A stretch of DNA of 64,000 nt from NCBI RefSeq assembly GCF_002410825.1, contig NZ_DHOS01000052.1, positions 190,424 to 254,423 on the forward strand, in the 5' to 3' direction. A program made the translations under genes and the position numbers. Source of the stretch: Proteiniphilum sp. UBA5384 (GTDB lineage: Bacteria; Bacteroidota; Bacteroidia; Bacteroidales; Dysgonomonadaceae). The notes beneath the pieces were generated by a model. That model had not been told where the DNA came from. It was given only the letters and a program-made list of their open reading frames with translations, and made no database searches. Shown in pieces: positions 24,233 through 33,108 of this stretch; position 1 is the first letter of the stretch; every line of letters begins with the position of its first letter.

Positions 24233-25705
24233 ATGAGGAAAAATATTCTACTAATACTGTCGATAGCTCTCTTTGGTTTAACGGCTTGTACCGAAGATGT
24301 ATTCGATAGGCTCAATAAGGATAAGCAGCATCCTTCTACGGAGGTGGTGCCTGCATATCTTCAATTGACCGATGCTATCATGTCAACGGGATTCACTACC
24401 GTTTCGGGCGACTATGCCTTTTATCTTTCATCACTTAATGAACAATCGGTTGGAATTGGTAACAACCAATTAATGCGGGCTGAATTGCGTAATTCGGGTG
24501 AATGGGCATCTTCTACCACATTTAATAATGTATGGAATGGCACTTATGCCAATTTGTTGAATATAAGGGAGATAATTCGAAAAGTAGAAGATGAGGTGCC
24601 TGGCAATATTGGCCAGTTCGATATCTTGGGGATGGCACAGGTATTGGAGGCCATCAATTTCGGAATATTGACAGATTTGCACGGAGACATTCCCTATAGC
24701 GAGGCATTGCAGGGTAAAGCCAATCTCCAGCCTAAGTTGGATGCCCAAAAGGATATATACGCCGGAATTCTTTCGACTCTTGACGCAGCTCTATCCAATC
24801 TTGAAAAAGGAAGAACTTTGAAAAATGCAGGAAAGCAGGATATTGCTTTTGGTGGGGATATCAATCAATGGAAGGCTACGGCTTATGCGCTGAAAGCACG
24901 CTATTTGTTGCACCAATTGGCGGTGAATCCCGATGTCTTGGAAGATGTGGAAAAAAATGCAGAGGAGGCGGTGAAATTAGGTTTTAAAGGTTTTCTCATT
25001 AATGAATTTAATGGTGTAACTACAGATAACCCGTGGAGTGCCTTTATCTGGAGTCGTGCCTATACTGCGTCTTCGCTGACCGTGGCAAACTTAATGGAAG
25101 CTACAGGTGACCCGCGCTATCCCTATTATGTCTATGAGGACGAAGATCAAGAGGGAAATGTTATCCCTGGAGAAGCTTATGAACCTGGAGATGAGGATAT
25201 AGCCAAGGTTGCAGACGGTAGTTTGGCTTTTCCTGCATGGTATGATTTGGGTGCACAACCAATCCATGTCTTCAGTAAATCGGAACTCTATTTTATTTTG
25301 GCTGAAGTCCAATTACGTTTGGGTAAGGATGCGACTGACGCATTTCAAACAGCTGTTGGGACATCTGTCAGTGAGATATTGGAATTGTTCAAAGATAATA
25401 CAAGTGCAAGCGACTATGCGGAATCCTTGGGTGCTCCCACGCTTCAAAAGCTTTTTGAACAGAAATACCTCGCGCAATCGTATGATGAGCAAGTGGAAAC
25501 ATACAATGATTTGCGTCGTTTAAAAGCAATGGGAGAAGAGTATGTAAAATTGACCAATCCGTGGAATACCCAAAGCGGTGTGAACCGTTATCCTGAACGT
25601 TTGCCTTACGGCAATAGTGGGGTAATAGGTAACCCAAATGTGAAAGAGGCCTATGGAGATGGATTCTATATCTATACCCAAAAAACATGGGTAAACAATA
25701 AATAG
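24233..25705 (+). CDS. SusD/RagB-family outer-membrane lipoprotein
   Basis: The 490-residue partner of the SusC transporter forms the surface lid that captures nutrients. Its lipoprotein signal ends in GLTAC (Cys19). The sequence (FDRLNKDKQHPSTEVVPAYLQ, GILTDLHGDIPYSEALQG, YFILAEVQLRLG, YNDLRR) fits the SusD-like_2 branch rather than classic starch-type SusD; this branch often accompanies transporters of unknown or peptide substrates. The TPR-like helical scaffold is implied by family. It lies 26 bases after susC and is closed by a strong terminator at 25726-25763, so the transcription unit is just susC-susD. Confidence 0.9.
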   Translation: MRKNILLILSIALFGLTACTEDVFDRLNKDKQHPSTEVVPAYLQLTDAIMSTGFTTVSGDYAFYLSSLNEQSVGIGNNQLMRAELRNSGEWASSTTFNNVWNGTYANLLNIREIIRKVEDEVPGNIGQFDILGMAQVLEAINFGILTDLHGDIPYSEALQGKANLQPKLDAQKDIYAGILSTLDAALSNLEKGRTLKNAGKQDIAFGGDINQWKATAYALKARYLLHQLAVNPDVLEDVEKNAEEAVKLGFKGFLINEFNGVTTDNPWSAFIWSRAYTASSLTVANLMEATGDPRYPYYVYEDEDQEGNVIPGEAYEPGDEDIAKVADGSLAFPAWYDLGAQPIHVFSKSELYFILAEVQLRLGKDATDAFQTAVGTSVSEILELFKDNTSASDYAESLGAPTLQKLFEQKYLAQSYDEQVETYNDLRRLKAMGEEYVKLTNPWNTQSGVNRYPERLPYGNSGVIGNPNVKEAYGDGFYIYTQKTWVNNK

Positions 25706-25725
25706 AGAATACCATAAGGTTATTG

Positions 25726-25763
25726 AAAAAAGGTTGACTCAACGTGAGGGGTCAACCTTTTTT
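25726..25763 (+). terminator. Intrinsic terminator after susD
   Basis: A perfect 13-bp stem, AAAAAAGGTTGAC / GTCAACCTTTTTT, with a 12-base loop and trailing T-run. Confidence 0.92.
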
Positions 25764-25890
25764 CGTATGTTGATGTGTTGAACATTGTTAGGAATAGTCT
25801 GATATGATTATTCGAAAGATTTTAAAGTTATAATTTCATTTTCAAAATATAGATCACCTTTGTGTAGTTAAAAAATAAATAATTAACGGA

Positions 25891-26190
25891 ATGAGTAAAT
25901 TCTTCATAGTATCAGTTTTAGCCTTATTGGTACTATTTATATGTGTGAGTTGCGACAAAGAAGAAGAAAATACGGAATTGCCTTATATTGAAGGATTGAC
26001 GATCGACAATTATCCGCTAATAGAGACGGAGAAGCGGATATTGTACTTACTGCATGAAAGATGTCGTCCGATGAAAAAAAGTATGAAAGATTTGGAGTAT
26101 TGTACACAACTTCCCATATCTCAGGAAACTCTTGGCTGGTCGAGACGCATGGCCGGAGGAGTAAGGAATGCGGCAATCCCTATTACGATA
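25891..26190 (+). pseudogene. Decayed lipoprotein gene, PstS/substrate-binding-like
   Basis: The frame from the ATG at 25891 encodes a lipoprotein signal (hydrophobic core, lipobox ICVSC, Cys21) and then TELPYIEGLTIDNYPLI, similar to the N-terminus of Bacteroidales phosphate-binding-like proteins, where a GSTS motif should follow. Instead the matching sequence jumps to another frame: NRDGEADIVLTA, a TGA stop (26055-26057), then SSDEKKYERFGV, which looks like the downstream EADI...DEKKYA..GV block of the same family. The gene therefore has an internal deletion, a frameshift and a stop. Its distal end overlaps the 3' end of the convergent MFS gene. The 206-residue open frame seen here is mostly antisense to that gene and not a real protein. 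The family call is tentative. Confidence 0.5.
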
Positions 26191-27359
26191 ATCAAGGCTC
26201 CGGAGAGAACAAAAGATGTGGTGAGACCCAATCCGTCTGCCAGAAAACCGATTCCCACTAATCCCAACATCGCCGGTATAAGGCTGAAGGTGAAAAACAT
26301 GGAGAACACCCTCCCAAGTGCACCGGGATCTATCTTGGTTTGTAACAAGCCGGTAAATGCAGCATTATATACTGCACCGGAGACACCTCCGACGGTAGTG
26401 AGTACGGCAAACCATACAAATCCATCGGGCGATAGAAGACCGGAGAACAAAAAGGTGAGACCGCAGACAAGATACATCCAGTTTATCAATGCAACCCGAT
26501 TGATTTTATAGACTTTTGCTCCCATAATTGCACCCCCCACGAGGGCGCCTACACTCCATATCGCCTCGATAATGCCAGCTTGGAATTCGGTGCCATTGAA
26601 ATATTCCAGAGTCATCAAGGGAAATAATACGCTGATAGGTACCAAAAAAAAGGTTACCAATATCGAATAGAGGAATATCCAGCTTAACCCTCTGTTTCTT
26701 AGTATAATCATGGCGCCTTCTTTCATTTCCTTCAAAATATTCCTTTCTACGCCATCTTCCTTTTCGGGATTGGGAATATATACGAAAAAAAGTGAAGTAA
26801 CGGCGATCAGTGCGCCGGCTACGTCGAACAGTAACACATACTCTATGTCCCATACTGTTATTAACATAGCTCCGAGGGCGGGGCCGGCAATTTGGCTGAC
26901 TGAGGCAATGATTTGGTTTACCCCTGCAATACGGGTTAATTGGTCTGACGGGGCAAGCAGCGGAACGGATGCCTGCATTGCCGGCATGTGGAATGATGAA
27001 CCTACGGAGCGTAATGCCAATAAACCGAATATATGCCATATCTCTGCCATATCGAGCCAGAAGAGAATTGCCAGTGTCAAAGTGCATAACGCAATAAAGG
27101 AATCGGCAAGCATCATAATCCGTTTACGGTTCCACCGGTCAATCAATGCACCGGTAAAAGGACCGATAAGCGACTGTGGTAATATTCCGGCAATAGCCGC
27201 CCATGCCAACATCTCGGCAGAGCCTGTTTCAAGGCTGAACCAGATGATAACTGCAAAATTGACAAGGCTGCTCGTCAGTATGGAGAAGAATTGACCACTC
27301 CAAATGATCGCAAAGGTTTTTTTCCAATTATTGTTCATTTTGTAGAGACTGATCGCCAT
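26121..27359 (-). CDS. MFS efflux transporter (macrolide/enterobactin-exporter-like)
   Basis: The roughly 412-residue integral membrane protein has about 12 hydrophobic helices in two halves. The loop between helices 2 and 3 reads GALIDRWNRKRIMMLAD, the MFS signature GxxxDRxxRrR. The overall sequence resembles the MefA/EntS-type exporter branch, which uses the proton gradient to expel small molecules; the substrate is unknown. I start at 27359 (MAISLYKMNNNWKK) because a -7 box lies at 27387-27394, inside the longer open frame that begins at 27389. The ATG at 27338 is also possible. Its 3' end overlaps the decayed lipoprotein gene, suggesting that one of them was inserted beside the other. Confidence 0.87.
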   Translation of the reverse strand: MAISLYKMNNNWKKTFAIIWSGQFFSILTSSLVNFAVIIWFSLETGSAEMLAWAAIAGILPQSLIGPFTGALIDRWNRKRIMMLADSFIALCTLTLAILFWLDMAEIWHIFGLLALRSVGSSFHMPAMQASVPLLAPSDQLTRIAGVNQIIASVSQIAGPALGAMLITVWDIEYVLLFDVAGALIAVTSLFFVYIPNPEKEDGVERNILKEMKEGAMIILRNRGLSWIFLYSILVTFFLVPISVLFPLMTLEYFNGTEFQAGIIEAIWSVGALVGGAIMGAKVYKINRVALINWMYLVCGLTFLFSGLLSPDGFVWFAVLTTVGGVSGAVYNAAFTGLLQTKIDPGALGRVFSMFFTFSLIPAMLGLVGIGFLADGLGLTTSFVLSGALIIVIGIAAFLTPPAMRLDQPRVS

Positions 27360-27386
27360 ATTAAAAGATGTCGCGATGATGTGGCA

Positions 27387-27394
27387 CAAAAATA
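27387..27394 (-). promoter_or_regulatory. -7 element of the MFS gene
   Basis: TATTTTTG on the minus strand; the first ATG downstream of the implied start site is at 27359. The -33 element is weak. Confidence 0.5.
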
Positions 27395-27531
27395 GTAACT
27401 GTTTACCGATTGAAAGAATTTGGGATAAAAATATTGGTTAATCGTGTTTTTTTCCTCTTGTCATAAATAGGACGAAAGGGTCGAAAATACCACCCGTATT
27501 GTAAAATATGGACACTACAGAAAAAAATTGT

Positions 27532-27539
27532 TATCTTTG
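27532..27539 (+). promoter_or_regulatory. -7 element of the TPR-HTH regulator gene
   Basis: TATCTTTG matches the consensus and ends 31 bases before the ATG at 27571. It is divergent from the MFS promoter. Confidence 0.6.
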
Positions 27540-27570
27540 CTCACCCCTTTTATATTGAAAGTTACAATAA

Positions 27571-29244
27571 ATGTGGAAAATTTTCATTTTGACATTGTCT
27601 GTTTTTTGTCTTGTAGGATATAATTCCTGTAATCACAAGGCAGACGAATATATATATCAACGGTTAGTCCGATGGGATAATATGGTTGATAGTGTGCCTC
27701 AGCTGGTGGTGGACAGTCTTCTGCAGATAGATACTGAAGAACTTGATCGATCCGGTAGAGCATATTATGGTTTATTAAAAGTAATCTCTGATGACAAGAC
27801 TTTTGTCAATTTTACCAATGATTCCCTGATTAACTCCATTACTGATTATTATCGGATACATGATCCTAAAAGTAATCTCTATATCCGGGCATTGGCGTAT
27901 CAGGGTATAATACGTACCCGGATAGGGATAAAAGATAGTACAGTATATGAACCTTTGAGGGAAGCCGGCAGATTGTTATCCGAGATGGATAATCCGGATA
28001 CCTCACTGGGATACCTGATTAATTATTTTTTAGGAAATATCCATTATAACAATCGTAGCTATACCTCGGCGGATGAATATTTCCGCCGTACACTTGATTA
28101 TGCCCATCAGGAAAAAGACTCCATCCATTTATTTGATACCTACTTGGCTCTTTATTGGAATGAGATGGAGCAAGAGAAATTTGATAAAGGTAAATTATAT
28201 TTGGATACTCTTTCTAACTTTTATAACCGACTGTCCGGAAAAGATTACTTTATCTTAAACGCCCAATCTATTTATTATGATGTGACAGGTGAATTGGAAA
28301 AAGCTTTGGAAAGAGAAAAAGAGTTACTTCGCATTACCTTTAAGCAAAAAGAGAATATTGAATTATCGAGGGTATATTATAGTATATCCTACAGATTTGT
28401 GGCGCTGGAACAATTAGATAGTGCTATGGTATATGCCCAGAAGGCGATAGAATTTATTCAAGATACAACGAATAGACAGAATTATCTTTATTATCAGAAT
28501 GTAGCCAATATTGCAGAGAAGCAAAATAATTTTGTCTTGTCGAATGAATACCTGCGAAATGCTTTCGATCTATACAAACAGTCGATTAGTACCCGATTGG
28601 ATACCCATATTGTGGAGCTGGAAAAAAAATATGACTTATCGGAAACAGAAAACGAAGTCCTCAGGGCACGACAGCAGAACCTGCGGATTGTAATTGGTGC
28701 GTTGATATTAGCTATTGTGCTGATCTTTATCGCTATGTATGCCTTGAAAGTCCGGAGAGCCACTAAATTGAAGTTGATACAGGCTGAACATAAGATGGAA
28801 CAACAGGATTTACAGGCTAAAATTCTTAGGGAAGAAGCCGCTAAACGTAAATGGTTACTTCAACTTTATAGCCATATATCGGGAAGATTGTCTTTCCTTC
28901 AAGGAGAATTTGAGACATTGACACAGCGGTATATTTCTTCCCATCCGAAAGTGTATCATGATATGGAACAAATATTAAAAAATACTGATACCGATTTAAA
29001 AGATATTACCAAAATGCTTGCTACCGATAATGAAACTTTTTATGCTTATACCCGGTTGAACGATGAGGAGGGGATATTTAATCCAACGGAAAGAATGTTA
29101 TTAATACTGCTTGCCTGTGATGCCGACAACCGGCAACTTGCCACTTTTATGAATACAAACCTCGAAAGTATCCGGGTGAGAAAATCGCAGCTCAAGAGAA
29201 AAATGCAGATAAAAAATATGGACACATCCCTTTTTTATGAGTAA
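27571..29244 (+). CDS. Membrane-anchored TPR protein with C-terminal HTH domain
   Basis: The 557-residue product starts with a signal-like hydrophobic segment containing GYNSC, so it may be exported or lipid-anchored. About 300 residues of TPR-like helical repeats follow (SLGYLINYFLGNIHY, YTSADEYFRRTLDYA, AMVYAQKAIEF), then a transmembrane helix (about 371-394). A cytoplasmic coiled coil (about 400-430) leads to a C-terminal LuxR-like helix-turn-helix (about 503-547, NPTERMLLILLACDADNRQLATFMN...VRKSQLKRKM). This resembles one-component Bacteroidota regulators that sense in the periplasm and bind DNA directly from the membrane. The signal and targets are unknown; the downstream DUF3244 and AraC genes are the natural first candidates. 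A terminator lies at 29388-29417. Confidence 0.75.
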   Translation: MWKIFILTLSVFCLVGYNSCNHKADEYIYQRLVRWDNMVDSVPQLVVDSLLQIDTEELDRSGRAYYGLLKVISDDKTFVNFTNDSLINSITDYYRIHDPKSNLYIRALAYQGIIRTRIGIKDSTVYEPLREAGRLLSEMDNPDTSLGYLINYFLGNIHYNNRSYTSADEYFRRTLDYAHQEKDSIHLFDTYLALYWNEMEQEKFDKGKLYLDTLSNFYNRLSGKDYFILNAQSIYYDVTGELEKALEREKELLRITFKQKENIELSRVYYSISYRFVALEQLDSAMVYAQKAIEFIQDTTNRQNYLYYQNVANIAEKQNNFVLSNEYLRNAFDLYKQSISTRLDTHIVELEKKYDLSETENEVLRARQQNLRIVIGALILAIVLIFIAMYALKVRRATKLKLIQAEHKMEQQDLQAKILREEAAKRKWLLQLYSHISGRLSFLQGEFETLTQRYISSHPKVYHDMEQILKNTDTDLKDITKMLATDNETFYAYTRLNDEEGIFNPTERMLLILLACDADNRQLATFMNTNLESIRVRKSQLKRKMQIKNMDTSLFYE

Positions 29245-29387
29245 GAAGACCGTTAAATGTAATTTGAGAAATTCGCTTATAATTAAATGATTACAGGTTA
29301 TTGTGCCGTTAAAATACCGGTAAGGTCTTGTTTTTTTTGTCTTTCCTCTGTTATTTTGTGTCTGTAATTCATAACTGATTTTCAAAT

Positions 29388-29417
29388 AAAAATCATCAAT
29401 CCTAGGAATGATTTTTT
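29388..29417 (+). terminator. Probable terminator after the TPR-HTH gene
   Basis: AAAAATCAT pairs with ATGATTTTT across an 11-base loop, within the 252-base gap before the DUF3244 gene. I see no clear TAnnTTTG promoter for the next gene in this gap. Confidence 0.55.
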
Positions 29418-29496
29418 GCAAGTATTTTTTTTAAGGAAAGCAATGGCTTTCATGAATTCAATGCGTATTTAATAATTAAATAAAGTAAATAATGAT

Positions 29497-29895
29497 ATGA
29501 AAAAGACAATGTGGGCGTATTTTATAATGGCTGTATGTAGTACATTATTGTTTTCCAGCGAGCTATCTGATAGGATTAACTTAAGCCGTCTAGGTGGTAC
29601 GACCCGTGGCGCATCTGAGAGTACTCAATCCTATGACAATCCGGCAATGGAACCGGTTGTGGAAGCATACAATTTACAAAATGCGGTTTCAATATCGGTA
29701 CAAAACTATCGTGGAAGCGCATTGGTGGAAATTATCGGACCGAGAGAAGTAAGACAAAGTTTTATTGAAGTATATGATATGGGATTTGATATGGTTGATC
29801 TTTCCGGTCTTCGCGCAGGAAATTATACCATACGTATTACTCTCGGCTCAGCAGTATATACAGGTACACTCAAAATAGCAACTTATGGACGCTAA
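29497..29895 (+). CDS. Small secreted DUF3244-like protein
   Basis: The 132-residue product has a signal-like N-terminus (MKKTMWAYFIMAVCSTLLFSS) and a compact beta-sandwich-like body: NAVSISVQNYRGSALVEIIG, then LSGLRAGNYTIRITLGSAVYTGTLKI. The GxYTIRI...YTGTLKI ending is that of DUF3244 proteins, and resembles Ig-like sorting domains (GxYxVRI) without being a full type IX tail. The function is unknown. It overlaps the AraC-type gene by 11 bases, so the two are almost certainly co-transcribed and perhaps translationally coupled. It follows the membrane TPR-HTH regulator gene. Confidence 0.65.
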   Translation: MKKTMWAYFIMAVCSTLLFSSELSDRINLSRLGGTTRGASESTQSYDNPAMEPVVEAYNLQNAVSISVQNYRGSALVEIIGPREVRQSFIEVYDMGFDMVDLSGLRAGNYTIRITLGSAVYTGTLKIATYGR

Positions 29896-30361
29896 TGCAA
29901 GGATAACCAGAGATAATGTAAAAAAATTTCTGTTGACGGATGTGGCTTCATGCACATTTACTTTCTCTGACGGACTAAAAAGCAGGGTCATCCCTTCACC
30001 CGACAGTGAGATCGTACTTGTGAAATTGATTCCACGGACATCAAAATCAAAACAGTTTGAGGATAGTGTGTTGAGAAATTACTCACAGGCGAAAAATATG
30101 AATGAGTTGGCGAGCCTTTGCAAATATGACTGTTTAAGGACATTTACCCGCCATTTCAAGAGATGTTTCGGACAAACTCCCTATCAGTGGATGTTAGATC
30201 GTAAGATGGAAGAGATACAATCTCTGGTGCTTAATTCAGATATCAGCATTACCGAGATTTCCAGGATGTTTGACTTCAAGAGCGCATCCCATCTGGTAAA
30301 CGCTTATACAAAAAGGTTTGGTATTTCACCGCATAAAAGCAGATTATCGAATGCTATCTGA
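29885..30361 (+). CDS. Short AraC-type transcriptional regulator
   Basis: The 158-residue protein has a short N-terminal region (about 1-60, beta-rich, no recognised ligand domain) and a complete AraC/XylS DNA-binding domain with two helix-turn-helix units. The first includes MNELASLCKYDCLRTFTRHFK and FGQTPYQWM. The second includes ISITEISRMFDFKSASHLV followed by RFGISPHK. The ATG at 29885 lies inside the end of the DUF3244 gene (11-base overlap), which points to coupled expression. The second unit and the PHK ending are well conserved, so DNA binding is likely; the target and any ligand are unknown. A bidirectional terminator follows at 30439-30472. Confidence 0.8.
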   Translation: MDANARITRDNVKKFLLTDVASCTFTFSDGLKSRVIPSPDSEIVLVKLIPRTSKSKQFEDSVLRNYSQAKNMNELASLCKYDCLRTFTRHFKRCFGQTPYQWMLDRKMEEIQSLVLNSDISITEISRMFDFKSASHLVNAYTKRFGISPHKSRLSNAI

Positions 30362-30438
30362 CTCTACCCTTTGATAATAAGGACGACACAATCTTCATCA
30401 TTTTTTCGATTACTATTTCTTTGTGTGTCGGTGAAACT

Positions 30439-30472
30439 GAAAAAGCGTCTCTCGTGAGGAGGACGCTTTTTC
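30439..30472. terminator. Bidirectional terminator between the AraC gene and glgP
   Basis: A perfect 11-bp stem, GAAAAAGCGTC / GACGCTTTTTC, with a 12-base loop. A- and T-rich arms allow termination in both directions for these convergent genes. Confidence 0.88.
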
Positions 30473-30480
30473 CCTTATAT

Positions 30481-33045
30481 TTATATCCACCGCATATAAG
30501 CAAAGTCCATCCTGTGGGGAAGGTCGGCGTTTTTCGGATATACCCGCAGCCCATACTGATGGGTGCCGGGATCGTTCAACGCCTTACGCGACTCAAAATA
30601 GAGCAGGGAGCCTTCAGTTTTGACCAGATCGAACTCATAAGACTCCAGGAATTGGGGTTCTTTATTCATCGTATCATGATCTACTACTATACATTCAACC
30701 CCCAGATCGCAAGTCAAATCTTTCCGGTCAATCACAATCTGTCCGTAAATTTCGTTGTGACCACTGTTGAAGTCCACTTTTTGGTTGGGATTGAACTCTA
30801 ACCTGACTACCTCGAAACTATCCCACCGGGAGGCAGTATCCTCTTTCCATTTCGCAATCTCTTTGGCTTTTGCGTAGTGATTCTCCTGAAGCAGGCGGGA
30901 ACGTTGTGCCAGTTTATTGTAGAAACGGTCGAAATAGTCGTCCATCATCCGTTTGGTGGTGAAATGGGGGGCAATTTCGGCCATCGATTTCTTGATATAC
31001 TGTATCCATCCCTGAGAATAACCATTGCTGTTGTAGGCGTAATAGAGGGGTATAATCTCATTTTCGAGTAAAGAATAAATCGTAGTGGCATCCAGTTCAT
31101 CCTGGTAAGCCTGATTGTCGTAGGTCCTCTTGTCGGTCAACGCCCAACCGGCACCTTCCCGGTATCCCTCATACCACCATCCATCGAGCACCGAAAGATT
31201 GAGTACACCGTTCATTTCGGCTTTCTCTCCGGAGGTACCTGATGCTTCCTGAGCACGGGTAGGGGTATTTAACCATATATCTACACCGGAGACCAGTCGT
31301 TTTGCCAACCGCATATCGTAGTTCTCCAGGAAAATAATCTTACCGAGGAATTCGGGTCGGCGTGAGATCTCAACAATTTGTTTGATCAGTCCCTGTCCAC
31401 CTCCGTCGGCGGGATGCGCTTTCCCTGCAAAGATAAACTGTACCGGATATTTTGGATTGTTCACGATTTTCGATAGACGGTCGAGATCGGTGAACAACAG
31501 GTGTGCCCGTTTATAGGTGGCGAAACGACGAGAGAAACCGATCAATAATGCATTGGGATTTACTTCTTCCAACATACCCATAATCCGCGAAGGGTCAGCT
31601 TGATTTTTGAGCCATCCTTCTTTAAACTCTATTCGGATATAGTCGACCAGTTTTTTCTTCAGGTGGGTGCGAAGTTTCCATAACTCATCGTCGCTTACTT
31701 TATAAATATTTTTCCAGATTTCGGGATTCGACTGGTCCTCATAAAACATGTCTCCGAAATGTTTTTCATAAAGTGCTTTTACCGATGAGGTCGCCCAACT
31801 GGGAAGATGTACGCCATTGGTCACATAACCCACATGCAGTTCTTCAGGGAAATATCCTTTCCATACGGGTTGGAACATTTTTTGTGAAACTGTTCCATGT
31901 AACTTACTTACACCGTTGGCTTCCTGGGCTGTATTCAAAGCGAATACGCTCATCGAGAACTTTTCGTGGGTGCCGGGATTAGCACGTCCCATATCCATAA
32001 ACTGTTGCCATGGAATTCCGATGCTTTGTATCATAGGAGCCATGTATTTGGAAATCAGTGGTTCATCGAAATAATCATGCCCCGCAGGTACCGGTGTATG
32101 CACTGTATAAAGGGACGATGCGCGTACCACTTCAAGTGCTTGCTGGAATGAAAGGCCTTCTTCTTTTATGTAATCGTGTAGGCGTTGGATATTGATGAAA
32201 GCAGCATGCCCTTCATTCATGTGATACACTTCTTTGCAGATACCCAATTTCTTGAGAAGCAATATACCTCCGACTCCCAACAAATATTCCTGTTTCATGC
32301 GGTTTTCCCAGTCACCGCCATACAACTGGTGGGTGATAGGGCGGTCGTACTCGCTATTTTCTTCCAGATCGGTATCCATCAGATAGAGATTGATACGTCC
32401 TACTGCTACTTTCCATACATTGGAATAGATGGGACGATCATGAAACGGTACTTCCAGGATCATGGGAGAACCGTCTTCATTCATTATCTGGGTAATGGGA
32501 AGGCTTCCGAAATTCTGTGCTTCGTAATTGGCGATCTGCTGGCCGTCGATGGAGAGAGTTTGGGTGAAATAGCCATAACGGTAAAGAAATCCTACTGCAG
32601 TCATATCCACATTACTGTCGCTCGCCTCTTTCAGGTAGTCGCCGGCAAGGATACCCAACCCCCCCGAATAGATCTTCAATACATGTGATAAGCCATATTC
32701 CATGCTGAAGTAAGCTATGCTGGGGCGTTTGTTGTTATGGGGAGCACTCATATAGCTTTTGAAATGATCATAGGTGTGATCGATATGAGCCATAAGTGCC
32801 TCATCTTTCAATATGTTTTCGGTGACTTCCGAGCGGAGGTTTTGTAACATAACCACCGGATTCTTTTCGCTGTTTTCCCATTCCCGGGGATCCATTTTTT
32901 CGAAGATGGCTTTGGCTTCTTCATTCCATACCCACCATAGATTGTGGGCTATTTCTTCCAGCGGACGTAACCGGTCAGGTAATTCTGCATGTACATGAAT
33001 ATCTTTCCAGATAGGGGTATTTGAATGACTTGACTGAATTATCAT
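30481..33045 (-). CDS. glgP: Alpha-glucan (glycogen) phosphorylase
   Basis: The 854-residue enzyme releases glucose 1-phosphate from glycogen using pyridoxal phosphate. It has the N-terminal DUF3417 domain typical of this short phosphorylase branch (RPLEEIAHNLWWVWN, about residues 26-40). Other blocks are EYGLSHVLKIYSGGLGILAGDYLK and, near residue 605, EASGTSGEKAEMNG, which includes the cofactor-binding Lys region. Length fits DUF3417-containing phosphorylases. It lies 63 bases downstream of glycogen synthase on the same strand, so storage and breakdown enzymes are expressed together; flux is presumably set by metabolites rather than by transcription. Confidence 0.93.
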   Translation of the reverse strand: MIIQSSHSNTPIWKDIHVHAELPDRLRPLEEIAHNLWWVWNEEAKAIFEKMDPREWENSEKNPVVMLQNLRSEVTENILKDEALMAHIDHTYDHFKSYMSAPHNNKRPSIAYFSMEYGLSHVLKIYSGGLGILAGDYLKEASDSNVDMTAVGFLYRYGYFTQTLSIDGQQIANYEAQNFGSLPITQIMNEDGSPMILEVPFHDRPIYSNVWKVAVGRINLYLMDTDLEENSEYDRPITHQLYGGDWENRMKQEYLLGVGGILLLKKLGICKEVYHMNEGHAAFINIQRLHDYIKEEGLSFQQALEVVRASSLYTVHTPVPAGHDYFDEPLISKYMAPMIQSIGIPWQQFMDMGRANPGTHEKFSMSVFALNTAQEANGVSKLHGTVSQKMFQPVWKGYFPEELHVGYVTNGVHLPSWATSSVKALYEKHFGDMFYEDQSNPEIWKNIYKVSDDELWKLRTHLKKKLVDYIRIEFKEGWLKNQADPSRIMGMLEEVNPNALLIGFSRRFATYKRAHLLFTDLDRLSKIVNNPKYPVQFIFAGKAHPADGGGQGLIKQIVEISRRPEFLGKIIFLENYDMRLAKRLVSGVDIWLNTPTRAQEASGTSGEKAEMNGVLNLSVLDGWWYEGYREGAGWALTDKRTYDNQAYQDELDATTIYSLLENEIIPLYYAYNSNGYSQGWIQYIKKSMAEIAPHFTTKRMMDDYFDRFYNKLAQRSRLLQENHYAKAKEIAKWKEDTASRWDSFEVVRLEFNPNQKVDFNSGHNEIYGQIVIDRKDLTCDLGVECIVVDHDTMNKEPQFLESYEFDLVKTEGSLLYFESRKALNDPGTHQYGLRVYPKNADLPHRMDFAYMRWI

Positions 33046-33108
33046 ATTTTGTGACTTTTATATTCTTATATTTTAAATCCTACATCTTATATGGCAAGTA
33101 TAACGCTT

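Noticed and set aside
25891..26511. 206-residue open frame read as an intact lipoprotein
   Set aside because: Only the first about 45 residues look like protein; from about 26121 it is antisense to the MFS gene, and the homologous body continues in another frame.
30361..30480. Small gene between the AraC-type gene and glgP
   Set aside because: The 120 bases hold a bidirectional terminator and no supported frame.
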